Origin: Malurus cyaneus samueli
Taxonomy: Eukaryota > Chordata > Aves > Passeriformes > Maluridae
DNA length: 64,000 bases
Reading direction: 5' to 3'
Assembly: GCA_009741485.1 (NCBI GenBank)
Contig: CM019217.1
Span: 49,155,153-49,219,152, forward strand
Below the pieces are notes generated by a model. The model saw only the letters and a list, made by a program, of their open reading frames with translations, was not told the origin of the DNA and ran no database searches. Each line of letters opens with the position of its first letter. The first letter of the stretch is position 1. Below, in pieces: positions 14,166 through 25,630 of this stretch. The position numbers were made by a program, and so were the translations under genes.

Positions 14166-14814
14166 CTTCTCTTACAGGATTCTGCTGTTGTATCTTTGGT
14201 GGGAACAAAGGAGTGGTTATCGTGCTGTTTGCAAGCAGTGTTTGCACAGCTATTTTTCCTCATAAGGAATCTGGGCCATGGAGAATCTGTTCTTAGTGAT
14301 GATATTGCAAAATCTTACTGTCTATTTCCTTTTATTCCTATTGTTAAAACCTGCATTGCAGAAGTGAAGCTTGTGCCCTAATGTATTATTTAAATCGAAA
14401 GCAAATACAGTTTGTACCCCCAAAAGTTTGTGCATATCAGAGAGTAGAGTGCAGCCTGTGAGACTGTAGTGAGGAACACACCAGCATTAAAAAAAAAAAA
14501 ATGAGCCCTTTACTTATTCTTGTAAGTAGGGCTAATTTAATAGGTAAACTAAAACATTCAGGGGAGTTGAAGGAAATCCCCATCTCCTGATAATGTCTGC
14601 AAGGAGGTGAAATAGTAACTGAAATGCTGCTGTATAATTACACCTGCTGGGGATATTCATTATGATTTTTTGGTTTCTCTGGAGTCTGACTATTAGGATT
14701 AAGTTAGACAGCTTGCCTGTGTATCGTACAAATATTTTAACAGACCATGCCCAGCACCTCCCACAGTAAAGTCTGTGGTTTCAGTTCCTATGTTGCTGCT
14801 GAAGGACTAATAAC

Positions 14815-14835
14815 AATAATAATAATAATAATAAT
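14815..14835. repeat. (AAT)7 microsatellite
   Basis: Seven uninterrupted AAT units, preceded by an imperfect ACTAATAAC stretch. A simple trinucleotide repeat. Confidence 0.95.
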
Positions 14836-15039
14836 AGCAGCAAAATATATACAGAAAATAAACATAGTTCCTTCTGTAGGTTTAGCAGATAAAGTTTTGG
14901 TGACAGTACACGACAGTTTTTCAAGTCTCATTTCACCAAAAATTAAGGTAGAAAACTCCTGTAAAATTCCTTATACTGATACATCAAAAAGCAATCTCAG
15001 CAGTTAACAGATTATTCAAATTCAAAGGGAGAAAACACA

Positions 15040-15320
15040 CCTGGAGGGGAATTTTCAAAAAGGCTCAATGTCAACTTAATTCTGTTCCCACTGAAGTCAA
15101 TGGGAGTTAAGCCAGTACAGAGCGTTTTTCAAAATCTTAACCCTGGGATCTGCATACCCATCTAAGTTCGATGAGGTTTACTCTTTAGGAGATTCCAAGT
15201 TATTAAGGGAGAGATTTTCAGTAGCACCTGAGGGATTTAGAAGCACAGTTCAATTAGTCTTTCAGTGCAATTTGTGCTTCTAAATACCTGGGACAGGTTT
15301 GAAAATCTCACGCTAAAACC
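15040..15320. repeat. Old amniote interspersed-repeat-like sequence
   Basis: The segment contains the phrase CTGAAGTCAATGGGAG, flanked by TTTTCAAAA and GAAAATCTCA motifs and a TAGAAGCACA stretch. I recall this combination from ancient repeats scattered through reptile and bird genomes. A shortened form, GAAGTCAATGGGAT, recurs at about 26596-26609. I cannot name the family, and the edges are approximate. Confidence 0.35.
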
Positions 15321-17403
15321 CTGTCTCAGCTGTTGGTTAAAGCCTCAGTGCACATGTCTATTCTGATAAAAATAGGATTGCAGTGTGAGGCACATGCAGA
15401 ATTTTGCGTTTGGTTGGATGGTACGCCAGGAGAATAGGCTGTCACATCCTCGTTAACTATAAATGAAGGGCACTGTCAAGTGAGGAGCGTTGGAACAACA
15501 CTGCAAACACTGCTGCTGCCATCCTATGCTGGGCTCTGCTTAATACTGAGGAGTCACGTTCCGTGACCTGTGTTAAACTGAAAGGCACAGACCTCCCCGA
15601 AGATGCAAGGAGGGTAAGTTAGTATTCATTTTGAGCACGATGGAAGGAGCTGGTGCCCCACTTTTTGGATTGGCATATCATTTAGGAGTGATGGATGCGG
15701 TTATACGTCAGTGAACGTGATTTACATGGGTTTAAATGGCTCCTTTTGACGTGGTTTTTATACAGTGTTACTGCAGCCACCCAACAAAACCCTGCCCTGC
15801 TAGTGCATGGAAGATGATCAGATTTAGGTGTCTTGACAGCCCTCACTTTTTCTCCTGGCAAGAAGAGACATATCCCTCCTTTCCCAAATTTCATGGAAGA
15901 GAAAACCCCCTTCCTTTTAAATGTGTGAAAGAGAAGAGCAGAGAATTCTGTCAGTGTGTTAGAAACTGGAGGATTCAGCTGTGGCTCTTAGGAGGAAGAT
16001 TTTAAAGTCCAGTGTTCCTTCATTTGAGGGCAGCCTGCCTGGCAATGCCAAGTTAGCCCCAGCACTGTTTGGGAGCTCCAGCTGTGACATGTCATTGGTT
16101 CAAAGGTTAGTCTGCCTTCTTTGCTCATAGAATGCAGTGTATGTTTCCCATAGAAATGGGCAATATGCGTCTTTTAGATGTCAGATTCTCCTTGAGATAC
16201 ATCTATGCACTTCCACTGATGGAAAGCAGTTGGATGGCTACTGAATAACATTACTGCCAGAACGCTGTTTTGTGCCATACTGGTCCTCCTCAAGATGTTT
16301 TGTGAGGGTGCCTTGCTTTACGTTTTAAGTCTGCTGCAGCAAACTTGAACAGAAATTTGGGGGTCAGGAAGGAGGAAATGAGAGTAAGAAGTTGATAAAG
16401 ATGAAACTGTTTTCCTTTTAAAAGGATGGCTAAAAAAGGATACTAAATTTGAATCAGTTTAGAGTGCAGTACACCACAAAAAATGAAGAGGAAGCTTGTA
16501 ATTTATTGCAGGAGCTATCCTAGTCCCTCTGAAATTAAGTCTAACAGAAAAATCAGTCTTAGTCTTTACTTGGGTAAGCAGATGGGTGAAAGAATGTAAG
16601 TCTGTTTTTGTACCATCTCTTCTTCTCAGCAAGCCTTGTACTCCTGTCACGGGGAGGAGCAGCAGGAACATTACAGCAGCAGACCTAGAGAAATGCCAGA
16701 TGCTCTTCTGCGAGCAAAGGGGGATGAAGCAGCAGGAAATGAAAGGAGCCTCATCCTGATGAATGCAGAATGGTAGCAAGCTCTGCAAAGCAGGGTGAAA
16801 TAGCTCCCCACTCCATAAAAGGAAGGAGTCTGGGAGGTGAAGTAGTTGCAATTCACACAACCCATGTCAGCCTATTCAAGGGACTGCTGTGTAGTTCAAT
16901 ACACAGGGAAGAATTACCATCTATACACTATTGAACCTAAACCAAGCCCACAGCCAAACTGTTTCAAGGGAAAGCATTTGCGCTTGTACTGGAAGTAACA
17001 GTTAATGAATGGCTCTAGAAGCTTCAGATTACATTAGGAGTTGAGATTTACTGTCTGAGTGGGGTATCTCTTATGACAGTACTTTTGTTTAAATATAGAT
17101 TTCCCTTTGGAGCTGCTTGATAGAGGAAAATATGACCAACAGTCTTATGGAACTTGCATTTCAGGGAGAAGAACTCTGCAGAGAACTGCTGCTTCTGAGG
17201 CCTTCTGAGTACACTAGAGTAGGAAAGCTCTGAGTGTCGGAAGGGTGGAAGAGGTCTGTAAGAGGCGGCTCCTAAAATGAATAAGATCAGGCAGTGTATG
17301 GCTGGCTTATCATCAGGACAAAAAATGGTTGCATTATGGGGAGGCTAATGTCATGGAACCTAGGATAGGTCAAGAGGCAACTGAATTAGAGGTGAGAAAA
17401 GTG
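15321..17403. other. Unique noncoding sequence
   Basis: No recognisable exon or repeat. A 133-codon minus-strand open frame (16459-16860) overlaps other frames, has no known domain and lacks coding support. I treat it as chance. Confidence 0.6.
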
Positions 17404-18556
17404 AATCATAGAATGGTTTGGGTTGGAAGGGACCTTTGAAAGCCTTATAGATCAAGCCTTCCATAATAACAGGGACATCTTCTACTATCAATTTCCTCAG
17501 AGCCCTGTCTAACCTGACCTTGAATGTGTGCAGGAAAGAGGAATCTACAGCTCCTCTGGGCAAATTCCAGTGTTTCACCAATCTCATGGTAAAAAATTTC
17601 TCCTAATATGTCTAGTCTGAATCTACCCTTTTTTGTTTTAAACCCATTCCCCCGGTCCTATCCCTACAGGTGCTATTAAAAAGTTTGTCCCCATCTTTCT
17701 TATAAGACCCTTTTATGACTCTAAGCTGCTATAAGGTCTTCTCAGAGCCTTTTCTTTTCCAGGCTGAGCAACCCCAAGCCTCTCAGCATGTCTCAGCGAT
17801 GCTCCTGCCCTCTGATTATTCTGATGGCCCTACTCTGGACTCATAACATCAGGGCCATGTCTTTCCTGTGCTCATCTGGATGTAGCACTTCAGGTGGGGT
17901 CTCACCAGAGAGAGTAGGTGGGGAGATTCAGCTCCCTTGACCTGCTAGCCATGCTCCTTTTGATGCTGCCCAGGGTATGGCTGGCTTCCTGGGCTGCCAG
18001 CACTCATCCCCATGTCGAGGTGCCCGTCAACCAACACTCCCAAGTCTTTCTCCTCAGGGCTGCTCTCAATCCATTCTCTGCCCAGTCTGTATTTGTCTTT
18101 GGCATCACTCCAAGTTGCACGCACGATCTTACACTAGGCTTTGTTAAATTGTATGAGATTCCTATGGGCACATTTCTCGAGCCTGTCCAGGTCACTCTGG
18201 ATGGTGTCCCATCCCTCAGGGGTTTCGGCTGCACAACGACATAGCTTGGTGTCACATGCAAATTTGCTGAGGGTGCACTCTGTCCCTTTGTCTACATCAT
18301 TAGTGGAGGTGTTAAACAGTACTGGTCCCAGAACAGACCCCTTAGGGACACCACCTGTCAGCAGTCTCCATCCAGACATTGAGTCATTTACTGCAACTCT
18401 TTGAGTGTGACCATTCTGCTGATTCCTTATCCATGAAATAGTCCATCACATCTGTATCTCTCCAATTCAGAGAGAAGGATATTGTGGGGGACTGTCAAAG
18501 GCCTTACAGAGGTCCAGATGGATGACATCTGTAGCTCTTCCCTTGTCCATTGAATG
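17404..18556 (-). mobile_element. CR1 LINE, 5'-truncated copy
   Basis: A roughly 1.15-kb CR1 retrotransposon in reverse orientation. Its 3' end lies on the left, where ATCATAGAATGG is the reverse complement of the terminal CR1 octamer and is followed by the usual TTGGGTTGGAAGGGACC tail. Reading leftward on the minus strand, it covers reverse transcriptase from just before motif A through the C-terminal region to the 3' UTR. The right edge is where similarity stops, just upstream of the DKGRATDV residues. Truncation there matches CR1's habit of incomplete reverse transcription. No target-site duplication is evident, as is usual for CR1. Divergence and in-frame stops show an old, inactive copy. 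Confidence 0.93.
17486..18556 (-). pseudogene. CR1 ORF2 reverse-transcriptase remnant
   Basis: This is the C-terminal part of CR1 ORF2, the endonuclease/reverse-transcriptase polyprotein used for target-primed reverse transcription. Motif A is readable as LDLCKAFD near 18520-18545, with its catalytic Asp intact. Motif B reads [13 protein letters not shown] at about 18312-18350. Motif C reads FACD, where the family has FADD. The first Asp of the metal-binding pair is Cys (codon at 18254-18256). At least two in-frame stops separate motifs A and B. Further down, the expected C-terminal stop is bypassed by a small deletion, so the frame runs on into the 3' UTR. The endonuclease domain and ORF1 are absent through truncation. 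It is non-functional. Confidence 0.9.
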
Positions 18557-21059
18557 GAAAAGCTGTTGGAGTAGTCGCAGGAAAATGTAGTATGAAGAGA
18601 AGGATGTAAAGAAGTGAGAAGACAAAAGTATCCCCATGACCCAGATAAAAGACTGAAGAGCTCTGGGTAACTTTGCCAATTTGGACTGCAAAAGTGTCTG
18701 ATGCACAGAGACTCCTATATGGTGGCCAGCCTCTGAAAAGCTTCTTAATACTGTCTTACTTTAGATTTTGTGAACAACTGCAGCTCCTGATAATCAAACA
18801 CTGGAAATATCCTTTTGTTTCTGCAAGGCTTGCCTGGCCTGTGGGCTAGATCCAGTGTGATGGGTAACAGCAGCTTTGACAGGAGCTGTGTGCAGATTGG
18901 TGATTTGGAGAGTAACATTTTCTTCACTCTTGGTCTAATCTTGGAGGAAGTGAGTCACTGCTATCTTTCTTTCATTCTTCTTGGAAATTGTGCTGGTAGC
19001 AAGAACACATTAGAGAGTCAAATTTACTGTCCTTCCTTTCCTATACTTGTGTATCTCTTGTGTTAACTTATCCCACTTAATGCAGAAAAAACCACTCATT
19101 TTGAAATGGGATCCATAAATAAGTGGCTCTAAAAGGGACAGAGGAACTATTAATGGCTTCTGTTCATCTCTGCCACCCAGCCTACCTAGCCTACTCCTGC
19201 CTTTACCTGGCTCAAGGAGAACAGATGATAGGGCAGTAGTGCTGTAGTGTTTCCTTTCAGGCAGAACCTGAGGTCTGTTCAGCTTCATGGGGAAACAGTG
19301 ACCCTGCAGCAGCAAACCCTCTGCGAGATGTTAATCCTGCTGTAAGGATGGCAGTGGTGCAAAGCCGTCTGAATGTCGGCATTAGCAGGATGGGCAGCTG
19401 AGGTGTAGAAATAGATGATACAAGAATTTAGGGACATTCCTTGGGCCATCCATAGCATGGTGCAAATCCGGGTCCTCTAAAGATGCTTCTCCTCCCAGCC
19501 CCCCAGATAAGCTGTACTCACAGTGCTGAGGCCGAAGGCTGGGACAGAGTGCATATCCTAAGGTAAAGTGGAAATAGAAGTGTATACCACAATTTGTGCT
19601 GTTCTCCTTCCTGACGTAATCAAGAGCTGTAAGTTTTACACACCAGTGCACAGATTACTGGCATTTACTAGGAAGAATGAGGAGCAGGCTGGCAACTGCT
19701 TGGAGGCACATGGAATATACAGGCAATTGCTCTGGAGCATGGGGAACACACAGGCAATTCAATTCCCAACTGGTTTCTAGGCAGGAGCTACCAATTAAAA
19801 TTAAAAGAAAAAAAGACCGCAAGCTTGGGACTGATGATACGCTCTGGAGAGAGGAGTTGCCAACAGCTTGTGCTACAAAGATGCCTCTCTTTCAATGGAT
19901 TTCAAATGGTGAAAGAAACTCAGGTAACAGATCATTCTTTTCTTCTGGCTTCCCTGATTTTCATGTACTCAGTCTTACAGCCAAAATTCCTACAAAGACA
20001 GACAGGGCTGCTCCCCATGAATTCCAAACAGCAAGCCGGCCTTTTGAGAGCTGATGCAGTGAATATGCCAGCAGTCAGCTATACCTAGGCAATGAGATTT
20101 TAAAACAGGGCATCAGGTACCTGAGCAGAGAATATTGAATGATGAAGCTCAGATAATCTACTAATGAGAGTGTGAGGCATACATATAGATATATAGCTAT
20201 ATATGAAATTATTTAGGAATAAAAAAAAATCTATCTGATATGTCTTTCACATTAATTGTTCTCAAGCCTCTGAAGCAGACCTCCCCTTCTGAAGAAGAAA
20301 ACTGAAGTCTGACTAGGTGAGGTTATTAAACATATGTGGGATCTGCAAAGCTGGGATTTCTGCTGTGTCCATCACAGTGGTCTCTGAGGATCATTTGTAG
20401 AGTGTGCAAGTTTTAACTGTAATTACCAAACTGCAGGAACTGTGGGGCAGATGAAGTTGTAAATCATAATCTGTCATTGATTATGAAGTCAAAACATGCT
20501 TCCCTTGCCTCTCTGAGAAATCATGTGAATGTTGATTAACTAGTCAGATAGAGGCTGCTGGCGAGGAGAATTTTCGCAAAAAGCAGTGAGTTTACTCAAT
20601 TTTTTCAAATATTTATATGAAAGAGGATAACACCAAGATTCTTAGTGCTTCAGGATGTGGAAGTCATAATGGTGGTGTAGGGCAAGAATTGTGATTTTAC
20701 CTGAATTCCCTGCCAGCTGGAGAAAAAGCCATGCCCACCAGCCACTGAAAAATGGTGGCACTAATCCAGTAAAAATGTCTGGAGGTAGTGTATGCATTGT
20801 TTTAAGATGCATTTTGTCACATGTGGCCTTTGCTTGGGAATCACACTAAGAAAGTGAAAACCTTTCTGGCACTTCATCTCTGTTGGGAAACTCAGGAATC
20901 ACCAGACTCCACACCACAGTACTTCAAAGTCATTGCGGTTCCTCACACTAACACAATTCTGCTACAGTAGGGTTTGCTTTGTGAAGGATAAGCTGTGTGG
21001 CTTTCAGATTTCTCTTTCGGAGAGCTTAATGCAGAAACTGATCCACGAGCAGGTGCAGG

Positions 21060-21300
21060 ATGGAATCATTAATTATTGCTTAGCTTAACAAACTGCATCT
21101 TAAATTATGATATCGATTACAATGCTGAATGAAAAGGCTGAGCTGGCATTACAGTATTTGACACAAGCAGCATTTTAAAGTGTTCACACTGATTGCGTGA
21201 TGCCCCAGTATTGTTTTTGGAAAGCAATAGACTTAAAATACGGCATTGCATAAAGAGCTAGGTGCTTCTGAATTAATTTACTTAAACTTCGATTAAAAAA
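21060..21300. promoter_or_regulatory. Candidate conserved noncoding block
   Basis: A non-repetitive block holding several TAATTA/ATTAAT cores, an ATCGATT element and an E-box-free AT-rich context. The style resembles vertebrate developmental enhancers. Evidence is composition only. Confidence 0.2.
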
Positions 21301-22798
21301 TTTTGTATGGCAAAAGGTGCTTGCCCAGAGTTCTTGTTCTTCTTAACAAGTACAAGCCAATATTTGCTGTATCAGTTCACCAAATTAATGACATTAAAGT
21401 ACAGCAAAAATACATTTGCAGCATCCCTAGTAAGTTCTGTAGGATCTCCTGACAGGATAAACATGTCTTTTCTGCCCTCCTTTTTTCCCCTCCCCCCGAA
21501 ACGAGCAATAAAAACATTTTGCATAAACAAATTCCAAATTACAACTAATCATAGGAAAGCTGACAAATGTATGCTATGCTAGTCTGTGAAAATACTAATC
21601 AAAGCAGTCTGTCAATTGTTAAAGTTAATGATTTAGATATGCAAAACTCTGACTAAATTTTTGTGGATAATTACATAATTACGCCTGGGTTAACACAATC
21701 AAAAATAGCAATTGCGTGCTCCATCTTGAAACCACACGGCAGTTCCCTACTATCTTTTAAAGGCCTCTTTACCCTTGTTCCCCCTGCATACAAAGTGCAG
21801 TAGGAAAATAAAAAACTGGGAGTCACCTGGGAAGGAAAAGCAACCATGGTAGTTGCCTCCTGCCTATTCCAGTCACTCTTTGCCCTCTGCAAAAATAATC
21901 CCCTGGAGAACAAAGAACCTGCTAGCGTGGGTGGAGGTGTGGGAAAAGACAGCCAGATAATGGAGAATTGGAAACAGGAAAGTTATCTGCTGTAACAAGC
22001 TGAAGGAGCAGCACCTCTACCCGTGAATTAAAATGTGTGACAGTGAGCTTTTCCTGTGAGAGACATCACAGATTGAAGGGGAGAGAGTTCATACTTTGTT
22101 TTAAAGGTTGTGCTGTGACACAGGAACCCAGGACTGGCAAGCTTTACCTAGGTCATTAATTTTTTCATTAAATTATTAAATCAGTCTGAAGTTCCTTTTG
22201 AACCCAGACAGTCCCCTCACAGGTGTTTGTCCTAGGAGGTGCTATGAAACTCTTCCATCCAAACCCCACCTTCTTGAGCTATGGAATGATCCCTCCACCT
22301 CACCACATTCTTAAAGCCTTTGCTGAGGTGCCAGAGGAAGGGAGATTTTGGTGGAGGGTAAACAAAAGGGGTTGAGCAAACAATATCTTGGTGGTCACAT
22401 TTTCCAGCTCTTTGAAAATAGCTCTGAATCTAATCTAGGCGCCTTCGAAAAGTCTAGTCCTTGGAAATCTTGAATTTCTCTTGCACTACTGTTCCTTTTT
22501 CCTTCTCATGTTGGCTCCTTGCTCTCTTTTTATACTAGGTCTAACTAATATTCTACAGAGATCCCAGTTGTCAGGAATTTAGGAAGGTGACAGAGTATAA
22601 ATAAAATGAATATTGGGCTCTTTGCTGAATGTCACATTGGCTGGGATGGGGTAATGGTAGTGATGGGGATTTAAAAAGTAATATATCTCTTGTGTAATTT
22701 TTTATCATAATTTTTCTATACAGTTTCCATTAAATAGATGAATGACCTAAATGAAAAAGAAATAAAGTGAAAGTGTAAAATCAGTCCCTGTCAAGAGC

Positions 22799-22810
22799 TA
22801 TATAAAAGGG
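22799..22810 (+). promoter_or_regulatory. Strong TATA-box match
   Basis: TATATAAAAGGG matches the TATAWAWR core-promoter consensus fully and is followed by a C/G-rich stretch, as in many TATA promoters. A start site would be expected near 22830. A donor-like CAA|GTAGGT follows at about 22861-22866, so a short first exon is conceivable. No CpG enrichment or clear open frame supports a protein-coding gene. A chance match in AT-rich DNA is the alternative. Confidence 0.3.
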
Positions 22811-24486
22811 CCCAGGCCCCAGGCTTCTGAAACTGGCTGCCTAAACTCCAGAATCTGCAAGTAGGTTTTCAGGTGAATTGACTGGCTATACTAGTGGTTT
22901 ACTACTAGTAGGGATCTAACATGTAAGGGAAGCAAATGCTTATTGATGCAGAAGCATTCACAACACCACTCCTCTGCCCAGAATATGCTGTCCAGGTCAG
23001 CTTTAGCTCATTGATGTTATGGGGCCCATTATTGCTTTGGTTATCTTTTCAAGTTTGACTATTAGAAATGCACTCAGTGAGTTGCTCAGTCTGGATTAAG
23101 GGTGTGAAATTAAATGGCAGTGCAGTTGGATGTCTGAATGAAACCCGAAAGGTTGTTTTGGAAACCTTGCAAGCACCTGGAACAATATCAGAACTCTGAG
23201 GCACTATTCACCAGTCTTACACTGCTTACTTCTGCTGCACTGATGAAGCAAAAATAAACTTCCTGTACTTAGACAGATTTTAAACATTTTTGTATAAGAC
23301 AGAAACCAGATGGAATATTTTCACAGCTGACACCAAAATTCACAGTTTTCGTGACTTCTGTGATACTGTGATTTATACAGGGACTTTCTGTATCAGCAGC
23401 CCTGAGCAGACAGTGTTTTGCCATTCAAGCTTTTAAACGTTATTTGGATTGGTAGGTCAAAAGATTGTATTAGCTGTGTGAAACGTGAAATATCAGTGGA
23501 TTTAAATGATAGTTCTGTGAGCTGTTCTGTTTTCACATCTTGACTATAAGTCATGCTAATAAAATACATTAAAAATACACTGCTCCAAAATGGATAGCAA
23601 ACCCTTAAGTCTTTTCTAGAAGCAAACAAGAAATTCTTATGCCAGGGCATGAGTACAAGGCAAGCAATTGCTTTCAGCATTTGCTAGATCTTTTAAAGGG
23701 GGGAACATGAGTGGCAGAAGGAATTCTGCATGGGGCTGCATGTTTCACAGGCAGTAGTTTCAGATGAAGATAAAAGTGACAAAAAAGCATTGAACATTGT
23801 TTCTGCATTTTGGGGAGGTGGATTTTTTGTTTGTTTAATTGTTTTCCCCTACTGGGAATTATGCAGCTGAGTGAAAATTGCTGGTAGACCAGTGGGAAGG
23901 AAATGGTGGTTTGTGTGGGACCTGGCAGAGATTAATGTAGGCAGGGATTTTTCACCATGTCCTATTTCATTTGCTCTCCATTTGTGCCTGGTTTAGCTTG
24001 TTGTTCTTTGCAGTCGAGATTCTTCCCATCTTTGTGGGAATTCACAGTTTCATGTGAAACTTGTCTTGACCTGTACCTGAAAAAAACGTCAGAAATGCAT
24101 TGTTTTTTGTGGTTTTACAAGACTTTCTCTACACATGGGAGCAGGATTTCAACAACCTGTGTGGCTGCCTGCCTGTTTTCTGTGCAGTTCCAGATTTTAC
24201 GTTTTCCTTTCACAGTCATAGCTGATGCCCCTTCTGGCTGTGTAGTATCCTTCCTAATCTTGGTGGTTTTGGTTCTAATAGTACTCAAGAGTTCCATTTG
24301 CTGAAGGAGGTAGTGTTGGAGATATTCCTTGTATGTGTGTATTTATAGGATCCCATACTCTGAAATCTACTCTTCTCCCCATCCAAGAGAACTGGTTTGC
24401 ATAGGGCTCCAGAGATCAGAGAATTGTCTTTTCTTTAACTGAGTGTTTGTTTGGAAAGGGTTGTGTTATTACTAGGGGATGTAATT

Positions 24487-25630
24487 TCATAGAATTGTAG
24501 AATGTCTTGGGTTGGAAAGGACCTTAAAGACCATCTTTTTCCAGCCCCTCACCATGGCCAGGGACACCTTCCACTAGATCAGGTTGCTCAAAGCACCATC
24601 AAACCTGGTCTTGAGCACTTCCAGGGATGAAGCATCCACAGCTTCTCTGGGCAACTTCTTCCATGACTCACCACCCTCATAGGGAAAGATTTCTTCCTAA
24701 TATCTACTCTAAACCTGCCCTCCATCAATTTGAGGCCATTTCCCCTTGACCTATCCCTGTATGGTGGGGAGCTCCAGAGCTGGATGCAGTGTTCCAGGTG
24801 GGGTCTCACGAGAGCGGAAGGGCAGGATCGCCTCCCTTGCCCTGCTGGCCACACTGCTTTGGATGCAGCCCAGGACACAGTTTCTGGGCTGCAGGTGGAT
24901 GCTGATGGGTCATGTTGAGCATCTCATCCACCAGCATCCTCAGTTCTTTTTCCTCAGGGCTGCTCTCAATCCATTCTCTACCCAGCCTGTATTGACCCTG
25001 GGTGTTGCACTGCCCCAGGTGCAGGACCTGGCACTTGGTCTTGTTGAACTTCATCAGGTTGGTGTCGGCCACCTCTCAAACCTGTCAGGTCCCTCAGGAT
25101 GGCATCCTTTCCAAGTGGTGCCAAACAGCACTGGTCCCAATACCAATCCCTGAAGAACACCACTCGTTGCTGATCTCCACTTGGACATCAAATCACTGAC
25201 AGCAACTCTTTTGAGTGTGACCATCCATCTAGTTCCTTACCCATCGAGTGGTCCATCCATCAAATCCATGTCTCTACCGTTTAAAGACAAGGATATCGAG
25301 CAGGACAGCACCAAGTGTTTTGCACAAGTTCAGGTGGATGATATAAGTCCCTCTTCTGTCATCTACCGTTGCTGTAACCCTATTATAGAAGGTCACCAAA
25401 TTTGTCAGCCATGAATTGCCCTTAGCGAAGCCATGTTGGTTGTCACTAATCACATCCATATTTTCCATGTGTCTTAGCATAGTTTCCAGAAGGATCTGCT
25501 CCATGATGTTGTTGGGCACAGTTGTGAAACTGACCAGCCTGTGGTTCCCTAGGTCTTTCTTTCTTCCCTTTTTAATAATGGGAATTATGTTTCCCTTTTT
25601 CCTTTTCCCAGTTTCTTGACAGCTCTGAGA
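24487..25630 (-). mobile_element. CR1 LINE, truncated and internally deleted
   Basis: A second minus-strand CR1 copy of about 1.14 kb. The left edge shows two reverse-complemented terminal octamer units (24488-24503), followed by TTGGGTTGGAAAGGACC. Compared with the CR1 reading frame it extends further 5' than the copy at 17404, reaching the reverse-transcriptase palm before motif A. It has lost at least two internal segments. One, around 25104-25127, removes the motif C region. The other, around 24757-24770, removes roughly 65 codons between the HLEHCIQLW and RGNGLK residues. The right edge, at about 25630, is the 5' truncation. It is inactive. Confidence 0.92.
24574..25630 (-). pseudogene. 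CR1 ORF2 reverse-transcriptase remnant
   Basis: This is a decayed ORF2 reading frame. The first 120 or so codons (25274-25645) are still open and show the KKGNIIPIIKKGRK entry region, QHGFAKGNS, and motif A reading LNLCKTLG. The catalytic Asp of motif A is replaced by Asn (codon at 25328-25330), and the second conserved Asp is Gly. Motif B follows in degraded form (about 25125-25160). Motif C is deleted. Near the C terminus a frameshift displaces the last 30 or so residues, and the family-typical stop lies at 24574-24576. The catalytic centre is destroyed in three independent ways. Confidence 0.9.

Larger units (their letters stand above)
5241..15039. other. Unique noncoding sequence
   Basis: A long AT-leaning stretch without recognisable exons, RNA genes or dated repeats. 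It includes a CT/CA microsatellite (5700-5722), an A run at 14489-14501, an AAT trinucleotide repeat (14815-14835) and an ATTA-rich block at about 14010-14165. All open frames are at most 109 codons, overlap one another on both strands and show no domain signature. Confidence 0.65.
18557..24486. other. Unique noncoding sequence
   Basis: No convincing exon. It contains an AT-rich palindromic patch (about 20179-20206), a compact AT-rich block at 21060-21300 resembling a conserved noncoding element, and an isolated strong TATA box at 22799-22810. Open frames (up to 125 codons, at 19677-20054) overlap alternatives in other frames and have no recognisable domain. Confidence 0.6.

Noticed and set aside
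16459..16860. 133-codon minus-strand frame
   Set aside because: It overlaps another minus-strand frame, with no recognisable motif.
18557..18706. Apparent hydrophobic N-terminal extension of the CR1 frame
   Set aside because: It is non-CR1 flanking sequence that happens to be in frame across the 5' truncation point. It is not a membrane protein.
20179..20206. AT palindromic patch as a regulatory hairpin
   Set aside because: It is simple TATA/GATA-type low complexity. Self-complementarity is trivial there.
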